The position numbers and the translations under genes were made by a program. Under the pieces are notes generated by a model. It was not told the origin of the DNA. It was given only the letters and a program-made list of their open reading frames with translations, and made no database searches. Shown here one piece after another: positions 1-9,250 of a stretch of DNA of 44,436 nt. The stretch comes from Pseudomonadota bacterium (lineage in GTDB: Bacteria; Desulfobacterota; Desulfobulbia; Desulfobulbales; SURF-16). The first letter of the stretch is position 1. Every line of letters starts with the position of its first letter. The stretch is taken from positions 1 through 44,436 of the forward strand of contig JAHILF010000147.1 in the NCBI GenBank assembly GCA_018897105.1, read 5' to 3'.

Positions 1-179
1 CTTTGTATTTTCAAACACATAGTACCATATACACATCTTAATGTCCCGCGAAAAATGAAGCAATTCTCAGAATCTTCGTTTTTAAAAATCGCACTAACTA
101 ACTGATTGCTCGTAGCTAATATCTTTCCGTCCAAGCACTAGTTAAATAGCAGAGGGGAAATTACCTTAACTTGAGCATT
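1..179. other. Intergenic leader with no recognised feature
   Basis: AT-rich DNA upstream of the stop of the first gene. I see no convincing reading frame, strong hairpin or RNA gene. There is no clear rho-independent terminator for the minus-strand operon ending at 180, only a T-rich stretch near 187-210 that lies inside the coding sequence. A neighbouring gene may begin beyond the left edge. Confidence 0.5.
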
Positions 180-1223
180 CTACAGTTTCCAATTTTTTTT
201 TGCAATTTTTTGTGCGGTTTCAAGGCCCGGTACGGCCACAGAGGAACAGCTCAATCTGGCAAAAGTCTCCTCCTGCAGAAATTTCCTGCCCACAAGTTCC
301 GCGAGGACGGCCAGCACCCCGTCACGCTGCCCGATAAGATGATAGCCTCCTTCCAGGGTCAACAGCAGGCGTCCCCGGCAGACTTCATCTACCAGTTCAA
401 GCAACAGGCGGGTCATATAGGCAAAGCCGTCAGCTGTGACATGCATGGTTCCCAGCGGATCACCCTTATAAATATCAAATCCGGCGGAAACCATGATCAT
501 ATCGGGTTGATATTGTCTGGCAACGGGCACAAGCAGGGAATTAAAAATCCTGGCAAAGGCATCATCCCCCTGTCCGCCGGGCAGGGGCACGTTGATCGTA
601 AACCCCAGGCCTGCTCCATCTCCATTCTCCAAGGCCGCCCCGGTCCCGGGATAATAAGGGTATTGGTGGGTGGAAAAATAGAGCACCTGATCCGTAGCAT
701 AAAAGCTATGCTGGGTGCCGTTGCCGTGATGCAGGTCCCAGTCGATGATCAGCACTTTTTTTAATTTTAACTCGGTAAGGGCATACTGGGCGGCGATGGC
801 AACATTGTTGAAGAGACAGAAGCCCTTGCCGTGGGTGCTCTCCGCATGGTGACCCGGTGGCCGCACCAGGGCGAAGCAGTTATCCACCTCACCGGCAACA
901 AGCAGCCGGGTTCCTTCCACCACAGCACCGGCAGCCAGACAGGCGGCATCGTATGAGCGGGGCGATGTTGTGGTATCCGCATCAAGCAGATCAAATCTCT
1001 TGCCGCTCGTTGCCGCCACCCTGGCGATATGGGCCTCAGTATGAATAAGCCTTAACATCTCATGACTGGCCGGTCCAAAAGGAGGGAAAAGAAAATTTTC
1101 CTTGATTTCCGGCTTGTCAAGCTGTTCATAAATCACCCGCAGGCGCTCCGGCGACTCAACATGTCCGTGGCCCGGGTCATGTTTCAGAAACAGATTGTCT
1201 GTCATTACAGCGGTTTTTCTCAT
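180..1223 (-). CDS. Histone deacetylase family / acetoin-utilisation-like amidohydrolase
   Basis: Predicted 347-residue zinc amidohydrolase of the arginase/deacetylase fold. Family hallmarks are visible: PPGHHAE (about residue 125), DWDLHHGNGTQ with the zinc-binding Asp/His (about 160), SAGFDIYKGDPLG (about 245) and a C-terminal LEGGY. Bacterial members deacetylate acetyl-lysine, acetylpolyamines or small amides; the substrate cannot be read from sequence. Length is normal for the family. It is the last gene of the minus-strand run rnr, trmJ-like, cyclo-ligase, deacetylase, starting 3 bp after the preceding stop, so it is probably co-transcribed. Family assignment is strong, substrate unknown. 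Confidence 0.9.
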   Translation of the reverse strand: MRKTAVMTDNLFLKHDPGHGHVESPERLRVIYEQLDKPEIKENFLFPPFGPASHEMLRLIHTEAHIARVAATSGKRFDLLDADTTTSPRSYDAACLAAGAVVEGTRLLVAGEVDNCFALVRPPGHHAESTHGKGFCLFNNVAIAAQYALTELKLKKVLIIDWDLHHGNGTQHSFYATDQVLYFSTHQYPYYPGTGAALENGDGAGLGFTINVPLPGGQGDDAFARIFNSLLVPVARQYQPDMIMVSAGFDIYKGDPLGTMHVTADGFAYMTRLLLELVDEVCRGRLLLTLEGGYHLIGQRDGVLAVLAELVGRKFLQEETFARLSCSSVAVPGLETAQKIAKKNWKL

Positions 1224-1226
1224 GGC

Positions 1227-1826
1227 TTATCCTACTATTTTTCGAATCTCCTTTTCCGTTACCAGGTAATGCAGTCTTTCATCATGATCCAGAACTGGCA
1301 CCCGTTCAACAACTTGCATTGCAAAGGCCAGCCCGACGCGCAGAGCCTGAGGAGCGTCCTGGGCAAGAAAGCGGTCATAATAGCCGCCACCATATCCCAG
1401 CCTGCCGCCCTGCAGGTCAAAAACTGCCCCCGGTACCAGCACTACATCAATTTCGGCCGGATCAACCGGCACCGCCCGAGCGGTATCAGGTTCCGGGATC
1501 CGACAATAGCCCGGCCGCAGATCCTGGGCCGGATCTGTGATGAGACAGGCTGTCAGACGATGATCTTTAACAAGAGTCAATGGGGCGCTCGTCAGGATAT
1601 TTCTTTGGTGCAAGGCGGCAAACAGGGCAAATGTCTCGACCTCGCTTCTGAAATTCACATAGAGCATGACATGTTTCGCCTGTCTGACCCTGTCAATCTG
1701 CAGGACGTTTTCCCGGATCAGCCTGCTTTTCTCCGCCCGCAGGCCCGGGGCAAGGCTTTCTCTTGCCGCCAGTATTCGGCGACGCAAGGAACTTCGCTCT
1801 TCATCCGTATTTACGGTTTTATGCAT
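1227..1826 (-). CDS. 5-formyltetrahydrofolate cyclo-ligase
   Basis: 199-residue homologue of the ATP-dependent enzyme that converts 5-formyl-THF to 5,10-methenyl-THF (MTHFS/YgfA family). Supporting features are the basic N-terminal RRRILAARESL segment, the central LVPGAVFDLQGGRLGYGGGYYDRFL block holding the nucleotide/folate signature G-GGGYYDR, and normal length. Its start overlaps the 3' end of the upstream methylase gene by 8 bp, which points to translational coupling in a housekeeping operon. In the cell it recycles formyl-folate in the cytosolic one-carbon pool. Confidence 0.93.
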   Translation of the reverse strand: MHKTVNTDEERSSLRRRILAARESLAPGLRAEKSRLIRENVLQIDRVRQAKHVMLYVNFRSEVETFALFAALHQRNILTSAPLTLVKDHRLTACLITDPAQDLRPGYCRIPEPDTARAVPVDPAEIDVVLVPGAVFDLQGGRLGYGGGYYDRFLAQDAPQALRVGLAFAMQVVERVPVLDHDERLHYLVTEKEIRKIVG

Positions 1827-2598
1827 CTTTTTCTTTTGCCAGGCTTACCACCTGCCGGCAAAATCCCCTGACAAATTTCACTTCCCTGGAACGCAAACCA
1901 ACGCGTCCGAGAAAATTACGGATATTATGCATCCAGTAGCCGTAGTCCATTTCCTTTAAAAAATCCATTTTGTGCAGGGTCAGCTCAATCTGGTCATACA
2001 TGCCTTCCAGCTCGCCGGACTGCGCCAGTTTTGCAGAGGACTTTCCAGCACTCTCGCTCTGAAATTGCACAACTCCCGTGTAAAGCTCATAGGAGAGAAT
2101 GGCCACGGCCTGGGCCAGGTTAATTGAGGCGAAATCCGCCGTGGGAATGCATGCCACACTATTGCAGAATTTCAGCTGGTCATTGGTGAGGCCGCAGTCC
2201 TCCGGACCAAATAGTAAAGCGACCTGGTTTTCGGCAAGTTTCGGCAGCAAATCGGCAACCATTCGCCGCGGGCTGGTCAGCAGACGTCGCTGCCGGCCCT
2301 GGCGGGCGCTGGTGCCCACCACCCAGTTGAAGGTGGCAAGGGCCTTGCCGATATCGGCATACATCTGCATCGTATCAATCAGCCGGCTGTTATGATGGGT
2401 GGCCGTTTTGCTCATCCTTTCCTGATCAAAGGGCTCATCGCTGACCACAATCAACTGGTTGATGCCCATATTGGCGGCAATACGGGCCGCGGCGCCGATA
2501 TTTTCAGGATATTTCGGGCCGACCAGAACAATTGCCACATTGTCCATCAGTTGCCGGATGCTTTCTGAGGTTTTTTGGTCATCGGGATCGATTTTCAT
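1819..2598 (-). CDS. SPOUT-class RNA 2'-O-methyltransferase, TrmJ-like
   Basis: 259-residue SpoU/TrmH superfamily protein. Motif 1 is LVGPKYPENIGAAAR (about residue 26), motif 2 is LLFGPEDCGLTND (about 130) and motif 3 is IPTADFASINLAQAVAI (about 155), the trefoil-knot SAM site. The N-terminal placement of the SPOUT domain and the roughly 90-residue helical C-terminus fit TrmJ, which methylates the 2'-OH of nucleotide 32 in tRNA anticodon loops. Another SpoU-family target is possible. It starts 20 bp after the rnr stop and overlaps the cyclo-ligase gene, so it sits in an RNA-metabolism operon. Confidence 0.88.
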   Translation of the reverse strand: MKIDPDDQKTSESIRQLMDNVAIVLVGPKYPENIGAAARIAANMGINQLIVVSDEPFDQERMSKTATHHNSRLIDTMQMYADIGKALATFNWVVGTSARQGRQRRLLTSPRRMVADLLPKLAENQVALLFGPEDCGLTNDQLKFCNSVACIPTADFASINLAQAVAILSYELYTGVVQFQSESAGKSSAKLAQSGELEGMYDQIELTLHKMDFLKEMDYGYWMHNIRNFLGRVGLRSREVKFVRGFCRQVVSLAKEKDA

Positions 2599-2618
2599 GC
2601 TGATACTGCCTGCTTCAG

Positions 2619-4892
2619 TTACTGCTCAGAGCCAGTTTCCTGTTCATCCTCAGCAATGGTAAAATTTATCCTCCGAGCCCGTTTATCCACACTGAGCAGA
2701 CGAACCGTAACCAGATCACCCACCTGATAACTTTTACCGGTCAGCCTGCCGATCAGGGTATGGCGTTTTTCATGAAACTCATAGCCGCCCCGAGGCAGGT
2801 CGCCCATTGACACCGCCCCGCTGATCATGGTTTTTGTCAGTTCGATAAAGAGACCAAAGGAGGTGATACCGGAAATAATGCCGCTAAAAGTCTCGCCGAT
2901 TTTATCCTCCAGGTAACGAACCTTGAGCCGGTCAAGCATTTCCCTTTCGGCATCCACTGCCACCCTTTCCCTTTTGGAGAGAAATTCGCCTGCCTCTTGC
3001 AGTTTAGCTGACGGGGCCTTTTTTTTGTCATCCGGCCAGAGCAGACGCTTTAAACTGCGATGCACGATCAAATCAGGATAGCGCCTGATGGGTGAGGTGA
3101 AATGGGTGTAATACTGCGCGGCCAGACCGAAATGGCCGACATTTTCCGGCGAATACCGGGCCTGCTGCATAACCCGCAGGATCAGATTGCTGATCAGATA
3201 CTCCCGCGCAGTGCCCCGGGTCAGGTTGATCATTTTGTTAAACCATTTGGACGACAGGTTTTCCCGGTCACGGGGAACCTCATAACCCATTGATTGCATG
3301 AACTCGGCAAACTCCGCCACTTTGAGCGGATCCGGACTCTGATGAATTCTATAGAGTGCGGCAAACTGCCGGTCGGCAAATGTTTCCGCCACGGCTTCAT
3401 TGGCCGCCAGCATGAACTCCTCGATAATTTTATGGGCCTGATTGCGCTCGCGTAATTTAATGGCAGCAATGGTATCGTCCGGACCGAATTCCACATAGGG
3501 CTCGGGAATCTCAAATCCCATGCTGCCCCGGGCGATGCGTTTTTTTTCGAGTTCCACCCCGAGTTCTGCCATCCACTTGAGAGGGGTCAGCAATGGCTTG
3601 TAATTTTTACGAATTTCCTTGTCCGGATCCACCAGAATCTGCCGCACCAGGGTATAGGTCAGTCTGTATTGACTACGAATAACGCTTTTGACAAAGTGTA
3701 CTTTCTGCCGATTGCCGCTGCGATCAAAATCTAGAACAGCGGTAAAGGCGTAACGGTCAACTTCTGGATTGAGGCTGCAGAGATCATTTGACAGTCTCTC
3801 CGGCAGCATGGGCACCACACCGGTGGGGAAATAAACGCTGGTCCCCCGCGCCCAGGCATCCAGATCCAAGGCGGTACCGGGTTTTACATAATGGCTGACA
3901 TCAGCGATGGACACATAAAGGCGATAGCCTTTTTTCGTCTTGACGACCGACACGGCATCATCAAAATCCCGGGCCGTTTCGCCATCAATGGTCACATGGA
4001 AAATATCCTGCATATCCGTGCGATCAGGGGTAAGCTCCACCTTGTCGCTGAAACTGTCAGTCTCTGCAAGACTTTGTTTGGTAAACACATGTGGCAGTTC
4101 AAATTTACCGATAACCATCTGCATCTGCACGGCAGAGGAATCCGGATTGCCAAGCACCTTCGTGATGGTCCCTTTTGCCTGGGCGCCTTCCAGGCCGAAT
4201 TCGGTGATTTCGACCAGCACGGCTTCCCCATCAACCGCTCCGCCGGACTGCTTTACACCAATAGCGATGGTAAAGGGAAAACGGTCATCATCAGGGGTCA
4301 CCAAACCGCCCTCGCGGCCGGACGTAAAAATACCCACCAACTGCTTGACGGCCCGGCCCAGAACCTTCACCACCCGCGCTTCAAAGCGTCCCCGATGACT
4401 GTCGGTAATCTGCAGCAGCACATGATCCCCGTGCAGAGCCGAGCCCAGTTCACGGGCCGGGATAAACAGATCCTTACCAGCAGGCACCAGCTCATTCTCC
4501 GTCGATGGGGTCACAAAACCGAATCCCCGGGGATTGACCGTAAGGGTGCCTTCGATGAAATTCTGGGTATTCAACCTGAACTGCTTTTTAGCAACCTTAT
4601 GCACGATTTTATGATGAGAGAGATCATCCAGCATGCTCTCAATCTCTTTTCTCTGGCCACGGGTCATCACCAGTGCATTAACAATCTCTTTAAGCTCTCC
4701 TTCGCCGCCCTGCCCATAGAGAAAGGCGATAATTTCATCCACCAGCCGCCCTCCTCCACCCTCCGCCGTGGTGATCGGGGTTTGCCGTCCTGCCTCATAC
4801 TTGCGGGCAAACTGCCTGGAATGCCTGACTTTCTGTATTCTCCGACTCTGTCTTTTGCTTTCTTTTATTTTACTTATTCGCCTTGGCGCCAT
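2619..4892 (-). CDS. rnr: Ribonuclease R (RNase II/R family 3'-5' exoribonuclease)
   Basis: About 757 residues, typical of RNase R. Order of domains: basic N-terminus and winged-helix-like region (to about 110), cold-shock/OB domains (about 115-270) with NPRGFGFV, the RNB catalytic core with ARDFDDAVSV near 308 supplying the metal-binding Asp cluster, and a C-terminal S1 domain (about 650-735) containing GETFSGIISGITSFGLFIEL. It degrades structured RNA processively. I chose ATG at 4892 because GGAG lies 5 bases upstream; the GTG at 4898 would touch that site. First gene of the minus-strand operon and divergent from the RelA/SpoT homologue. Confidence 0.95.
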   Translation of the reverse strand: MAPRRISKIKESKRQSRRIQKVRHSRQFARKYEAGRQTPITTAEGGGGRLVDEIIAFLYGQGGEGELKEIVNALVMTRGQRKEIESMLDDLSHHKIVHKVAKKQFRLNTQNFIEGTLTVNPRGFGFVTPSTENELVPAGKDLFIPARELGSALHGDHVLLQITDSHRGRFEARVVKVLGRAVKQLVGIFTSGREGGLVTPDDDRFPFTIAIGVKQSGGAVDGEAVLVEITEFGLEGAQAKGTITKVLGNPDSSAVQMQMVIGKFELPHVFTKQSLAETDSFSDKVELTPDRTDMQDIFHVTIDGETARDFDDAVSVVKTKKGYRLYVSIADVSHYVKPGTALDLDAWARGTSVYFPTGVVPMLPERLSNDLCSLNPEVDRYAFTAVLDFDRSGNRQKVHFVKSVIRSQYRLTYTLVRQILVDPDKEIRKNYKPLLTPLKWMAELGVELEKKRIARGSMGFEIPEPYVEFGPDDTIAAIKLRERNQAHKIIEEFMLAANEAVAETFADRQFAALYRIHQSPDPLKVAEFAEFMQSMGYEVPRDRENLSSKWFNKMINLTRGTAREYLISNLILRVMQQARYSPENVGHFGLAAQYYTHFTSPIRRYPDLIVHRSLKRLLWPDDKKKAPSAKLQEAGEFLSKRERVAVDAEREMLDRLKVRYLEDKIGETFSGIISGITSFGLFIELTKTMISGAVSMGDLPRGGYEFHEKRHTLIGRLTGKSYQVGDLVTVRLLSVDKRARRINFTIAEDEQETGSEQ

Positions 4893-5018
4893 GCTCACTC
4901 CAAAATATCCATTTTTCCGCTTTCATTTTTTGAAATATAATTTTAATAATAAGAAATGTTTACACATCACTCCTGAAAACCTTACCATTTTAACCGACAA
5001 ACCTGAAACTTTTTTCAT
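4893..5018. promoter_or_regulatory. Divergent intergenic region between rnr and the RelA/SpoT gene
   Basis: 126 bp of AT-rich DNA separating two divergent genes, so it must hold the promoters of both. Several TATTAT/TATATT-like hexamers lie on the rnr strand near 4935-4955, but I could not pair any with a confident -35 element. The SpoT-side start ATG (5019) lacks an obvious Shine-Dalgarno sequence. Confidence 0.45.
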
Positions 5019-7127
5019 ATGTCCGCAAACAAATTTGACATAGCTGCCTATTGCAAACGCATGGAAAAAATCATCGGCGGGCAAGACGGCAAAGCCTCTC
5101 TGTTCTGGAAAGCCTTATCCTTTTCCGTTGATGCCCACCAGAACCAGAAGAGGAAATCCGGCGAGGCCTATGTCAGCCACCCCTGTCAGGTGGCGTTGAT
5201 TTTGGTTGACGAACTGGGCGTCAAGGACCCTGTTACCCTGGCAGCCGCCATGCTGCACGATACCATAGAAGATGTGCCGGAGGTGACCTCCGAGGTCATC
5301 AGCTCCATCTTCGGCAAACATGTGGCGGAAATTGTGGATGGCTGCACGAAAATCAGCCATTTTGCCGGTGATCGCCAGACTTTTTATAAACTGGTGCACC
5401 GCAAAATTTTTTCAGGCGCCGCCTCCCGGGTGGAGATTATGCTGATCAAGCTGGCCGACCGGCTGCATAATCTTCGCACCATGGACTCCATGCCAAAACA
5501 TAAACGGCAGAAAATCGCGGACGAAACATTAAGTGTGTACGCGCCCATGGCCGGAGTCATGGGCCTTTTTGGCTTAAAACGCGAATTATACGACCTGGCT
5601 CTTGCCCATAAATTCCCCCGCCAAAGCCAGAAGGTCAAGTCCCTGATATCCCATCTCGAAAGCCGGGAGGAGGCCTTAAGCATCCTGAAAACCTTACGGG
5701 AGGCTTTTGAAGAGGCGTGGATATCAGCGGACATCAGGCTCAAGGCAAAAGGACTCTGGGCCTATTATGATTTCGCCAAGAATATCCTGGTCAAACAAAT
5801 TGAAAATCCGCTTGAAATCATCATTGTTGTTGAGGATCTGCAAACCTGCTACCGGGCGCTTGGCATCATCAATCAACATTTTCCGCCCATTCCCCGCACC
5901 ATCCGCGACTTTATCGCCAATCCCAAGCCCACCGGCTACCAGAGCATGCACGCCAGAGCCAACATCAGGGGACAAAATTATCTTTTTAAAATCAGAACCC
6001 TGCAAATGGTCAACGATGCCAAGAGGGGCATTATCAGGGAATGGCTTTCCTCCGGCACAATCCCTTCCAGTTTTGAACAGGACATCCGGGAAATGTTCGG
6101 AATTCTGGGTACCGATGATGCGATCTCTTACCGGGAGATGATAGCCGCCAGCGGCAAAAAAGAAATATACACGTACACGCCGAAGGGGAAACGCATCTGT
6201 CTGCCAAGCCAGAGTATCGTCCTTGATTTCGCCTTTAAGGTGCATACAGAGGTTGGACTTCATTGCCAATCTGCCAAAGTCGGCTCCAAAATTGTCCCGC
6301 CGTCCCATGTGATAAGGGATGGGGACCGGATCAAAATTATCACCCAGGAAAAACTGGTAAAATTTGACCCGGATATCATCCGTCTCTGCCAGACGCCGCG
6401 GGCACGATCTGAACTGTCCAGAGTCTTTCGTTTAAAACGGGAAGCGTTGGCCATTGAAATCGGCCAGTCCCTCATCTGGCAGGAGCTGAAACGTTATGGG
6501 GTGCCCTTGGCCATATTGGAATCAGACGAAACCACCCATATTCTGGAATATTTCGGTAAAAACACGATTGAAGAGCTCTATCAGGATGTGGGACAGGGCC
6601 AGCTTCGCCTTAAAGAGCTTATTTATGAGATCAAAAACGGTCTTTATGCCGGCAAACAAACTCTGCAGCCGCCTACCGGCGCCTTAAACAGCATCGAGCT
6701 TGACACCCTGGACCAGGACAGGGTCAAATTTTCCCAATGCTGCCATCCTCTGCCCATTGAAAAAGGCCTGCTGGGCTTGCTCAGCGAACGAGGTCTCTCC
6801 ATCCACAAAAAGGAATGCCCTAAGCTGAATACCTTAAAGTTGCAGCGGGAAGATGTTGTTGCTGTCCGCTGGCACTTAAAAAATACCAGGGTGGAAAAAC
6901 CACAGACCCTGCTGATATTTAAGAATGTGCCCAGGAACCGTATCTTTATGCTGCTCAGCGTTGCCCCGGTTGCCATGAAAATCGATGAAGTCATCGCTCT
7001 GTCCAAACGGCCGGACGTGACTGCCTGGGAAATCAATTTTGAGGTGGAAACCCTCCAAGGACTGAAAAATATCCTGCAGCACTTCTCTAAGAGCAAACTC
7101 GAATATGAATTTGTTCTTGACCAGTAA
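5019..7127 (+). CDS. RelA/SpoT family protein, hydrolase site intact, synthetase site degenerate
   Basis: 702 residues with the full long-RSH layout: HD hydrolase (about 25-190), synthetase-like domain (about 225-345), TGS (about 385-445), conserved Cys-Cys region (about 575) and C-terminal ACT-like region. Hydrolase residues are present: RKSGEAYVSH (His54), HDTIED (80-85) and KLADRLHN (Asp147). The synthetase domain keeps the fold-like CYRALGI and KPTGYQSMH but departs from the catalytic consensus: the usual YD-[VI]-A-R segment reads NPLEII (263-268), RFKD reads TIRD (294-297) and EIQIRT reads LFKIRT (322-327). I infer a (p)ppGpp hydrolase lacking synthetase activity. Transcribed alone, ending 12 bp from the convergent Crp-like gene. 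Confidence 0.9.
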   Translation: MSANKFDIAAYCKRMEKIIGGQDGKASLFWKALSFSVDAHQNQKRKSGEAYVSHPCQVALILVDELGVKDPVTLAAAMLHDTIEDVPEVTSEVISSIFGKHVAEIVDGCTKISHFAGDRQTFYKLVHRKIFSGAASRVEIMLIKLADRLHNLRTMDSMPKHKRQKIADETLSVYAPMAGVMGLFGLKRELYDLALAHKFPRQSQKVKSLISHLESREEALSILKTLREAFEEAWISADIRLKAKGLWAYYDFAKNILVKQIENPLEIIIVVEDLQTCYRALGIINQHFPPIPRTIRDFIANPKPTGYQSMHARANIRGQNYLFKIRTLQMVNDAKRGIIREWLSSGTIPSSFEQDIREMFGILGTDDAISYREMIAASGKKEIYTYTPKGKRICLPSQSIVLDFAFKVHTEVGLHCQSAKVGSKIVPPSHVIRDGDRIKIITQEKLVKFDPDIIRLCQTPRARSELSRVFRLKREALAIEIGQSLIWQELKRYGVPLAILESDETTHILEYFGKNTIEELYQDVGQGQLRLKELIYEIKNGLYAGKQTLQPPTGALNSIELDTLDQDRVKFSQCCHPLPIEKGLLGLLSERGLSIHKKECPKLNTLKLQREDVVAVRWHLKNTRVEKPQTLLIFKNVPRNRIFMLLSVAPVAMKIDEVIALSKRPDVTAWEINFEVETLQGLKNILQHFSKSKLEYEFVLDQ

Positions 7128-7139
7128 CCCCAGGCCCAG

Positions 7140-7826
7140 CTAAAGACGGATTTCCCCCTCCGCCAGCGCAGCCAAACCCTCTCGATCAAGAATGGTGATG
7201 GTCGAACCATCAATTTCAATCAGCCCCTGTTTGTTCATTTTTGCCAGAATACGCGACAATGTCTCCGGAATGGTGCCGAGCAAGCTGGCAAGCTGCGTTT
7301 TGGACACAGCAAGCTTGATTGATTGCTCTGTGCTGTTTTGTTCTCGGTCCACCAAAATATAGGCTGCAAGCCTTCCCGGCACTTCCTTCAGGGATAAGGC
7401 CTCGATCATATGGGCAAACTGTTTCAGCCGTAAAGAGAGGGTGGCAAGCATATTCATGGCTAATGCCGGCTGCTTTGCTATCAGCTCGACAAAGGCCTTG
7501 CGCGGAAAAAAGAAAAGCCGGCTTTTTTCCAGGGCAATGGCATTGGCAGGATAGGTGGAACCGGTGAAAACGGCAACCTCTGCAAATGGTTCGCCAGGTC
7601 CGAGGATGTGAAGGATCTGTTCTTTCCCGTCAAAGGAAAGTTTGAAAATTTTTACCTTACCCTCAATAATGACATAGAAACCATTGCCCGCATCTCCTTC
7701 CGAGAAGACAAGTCCTCCACGTTGAAACTCCTGATCCACGACAATCATGGCAAGCTCGTCATAGTATTGCTCGCTCAGCCCTTGAAAGAGGGGGATAGCG
7801 GCGATATGTTCCGTTATTCTTTTCAT
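7140..7826 (-). CDS. Crp/Fnr family transcriptional regulator
   Basis: 228 residues: N-terminal cyclic-nucleotide-binding-like beta barrel (about 10-125, with GDAGNGFYVIIEGKVKIF), dimerisation helix, and C-terminal winged helix (about 150-225) with recognition region SLLGTIPETLSRILAKM. There are no cysteines at all, so it cannot bind an FNR-type [4Fe-4S] cluster. The TIPETLSR recognition helix resembles DNR/HcpR-type regulators; haem/NO, cAMP or another ligand are all possible. Its ATG overlaps the stop of the upstream phosphopantetheinyl transferase gene by 4 bp (ATGA), so the two are translated together. Confidence 0.88.
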   Translation of the reverse strand: MKRITEHIAAIPLFQGLSEQYYDELAMIVVDQEFQRGGLVFSEGDAGNGFYVIIEGKVKIFKLSFDGKEQILHILGPGEPFAEVAVFTGSTYPANAIALEKSRLFFFPRKAFVELIAKQPALAMNMLATLSLRLKQFAHMIEALSLKEVPGRLAAYILVDREQNSTEQSIKLAVSKTQLASLLGTIPETLSRILAKMNKQGLIEIDGSTITILDREGLAALAEGEIRL

Positions 7827-8608
7827 ATTCTACCCTGATTTTGAGTTGTCACCGCATAGGAAAAGCCGTCAAGCAATCTCACCCAGACGAGTTGGCTCAC
7901 CTTTTGTCCGCTCTCTTTGTCTTTCACCTGAACTTCGAAGCGATAGTCATCCTCCGACTTCTGCAAAGAATTGAGACTGATGTCAAGAAAACCCGGCAGT
8001 ATTGCTCCGGCGGAGGTTTTTTTCACCGCCTCTTTTGCTGACCAGAGAAGAGCCAAAGCAGCCTGTTTCCCGTAAAGAGAGACAATTTCCGCGAGGATAT
8101 TTTTCTCCCCTGCGTTGACAAAGCGCTCCTCGACCCGTTCGACTGCTGCCGTAACCTGCTGGATATCAATACCGCAATTTTCCCAGGCGGCCATGGCGAT
8201 AGCCCATTGTCTGCTGTGCGAGATGGAAATACTCACCACCTGTTTGCGGCTTTCCAGGGCAGACCAGCTGAGAAAAGGCTTACCCGCACTTTCGGCCGAG
8301 ACCCGCAATTGATGCCATTGGTTCTTCCCATGGCAGATTTCATCATCGTTATTACGCAGCAGCAATCCTGCACATTTTGCAGCAATACGGCCGGCCAGCC
8401 ATTCAACTTTTCTTTTTTCATAACGAAAAGAATGAAATCGCTCCCGCTCTTGCCGACGAAGATAAAACAAGGCAATATTATCATTTCCCCGGTCCGCCAT
8501 GTGCATCTTGAGCAAATCGAGGTTAACCCTGATAATTTTAACAGGAGAAGGGAAATCAGGCCGTGTGAGGAATCCACCTTTACCCGGCGCGGTCAGATTT
8601 TCTATCAT
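7823..8608 (-). CDS. 4'-phosphopantetheinyl transferase superfamily protein (Sfp type)
   Basis: About 261 residues. The two signature motifs are GIDIQ (metal-binding Asp) and WSAKEAVKK (Glu/Lys), with the spacing of Sfp/EntD-like enzymes that move 4'-phosphopantetheine from CoA to carrier proteins. No PKS, NRPS or acyl-carrier gene is nearby, so its partner is elsewhere. The start is uncertain: I used ATG 8608, but an in-frame TTG at 8635 would add nine residues, and neither has a strong ribosome-binding site. Followed with ATGA overlap by the Crp/Fnr gene, an uncommon pairing. Confidence 0.82.
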   Translation of the reverse strand: MIENLTAPGKGGFLTRPDFPSPVKIIRVNLDLLKMHMADRGNDNIALFYLRRQERERFHSFRYEKRKVEWLAGRIAAKCAGLLLRNNDDEICHGKNQWHQLRVSAESAGKPFLSWSALESRKQVVSISISHSRQWAIAMAAWENCGIDIQQVTAAVERVEERFVNAGEKNILAEIVSLYGKQAALALLWSAKEAVKKTSAGAILPGFLDISLNSLQKSEDDYRFEVQVKDKESGQKVSQLVWVRLLDGFSYAVTTQNQGRI

Positions 8609-8686
8609 GGGATTTTTTTCTTTGTGATTCCTCAAACTTTATGGTTTATGGGGAAAACATCAAAATCGGATCAAGGACATTCATCC

Positions 8687-9250
8687 ATGTCAATATTAGA
8701 TGCTGTTATTATCATAACCATCGTTATCTTTTTAGCCCGGGGAATCTGGATAGGCTTCGTCAGACAGATTGCCTCCATAGCAGCCCTTATTATCGGCTTT
8801 GTCGTGGCAGGTCGCTTTTACGGTGAATCGGCAAATTTTGTCATTCCCTTTATCAACAACCAGCAAGCCGGTTTCTTTATCGCCTACATCTTCCTCTTTG
8901 TAGTCGCTTTTGCCACAGTGATTCTGCTCGGCTTCATTTGCAAGAAAATCATGTCCATCTCTCTTCTCGGCTGGTTTGATAGATTATTAGGTGCCCTTCT
9001 GGGACTTGCCAAAGGATCTTTTGTCTCCTGCCTTCTTTTTATGGGTCTTGCCCTCTTTATCTCCGGCTCAAGCCCAATTTTTTGCCAGTCCTTTTTCTTT
9101 CCATATCTGGAAAATGGTTCCAAGATCATTCTTTCTATTGTCAAAGACAAGGAACTTCGTGACAATCTGCTGCCTAAGCAACCGGCCATATCATCATTTA
9201 TGGACAACACCATAGATTTTGGCAAGAAAATCAAGAGGCAAGCCGAGTAA
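8687..9250 (+). CDS. CvpA family inner-membrane protein
   Basis: 187 residues with four predicted membrane segments (about 3-20, 25-45, 63-85, 103-125) and the CvpA pattern LDAVIIITIVIFLARGIWIGFVRQ followed by GWFDRLLGALLGLAKG. CvpA proteins are needed for colicin V production or envelope stress tolerance in enterics; the molecular role is unsettled. The open frame continues upstream, but ATG 8687 is the family-typical start because the extra upstream residues are antisense to the transferase gene. Its 3' end overlaps the convergent glycosyltransferase by 57 bp. Confidence 0.88.
   Translation: MSILDAVIIITIVIFLARGIWIGFVRQIASIAALIIGFVVAGRFYGESANFVIPFINNQQAGFFIAYIFLFVVAFATVILLGFICKKIMSISLLGWFDRLLGALLGLAKGSFVSCLLFMGLALFISGSSPIFCQSFFFPYLENGSKIILSIVKDKELRDNLLPKQPAISSFMDNTIDFGKKIKRQAE

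Noticed and set aside
171-764. Plus-strand frame opposite the deacetylase
   Set aside because: It is antisense to a gene with clear family motifs and shows no similarity of its own.
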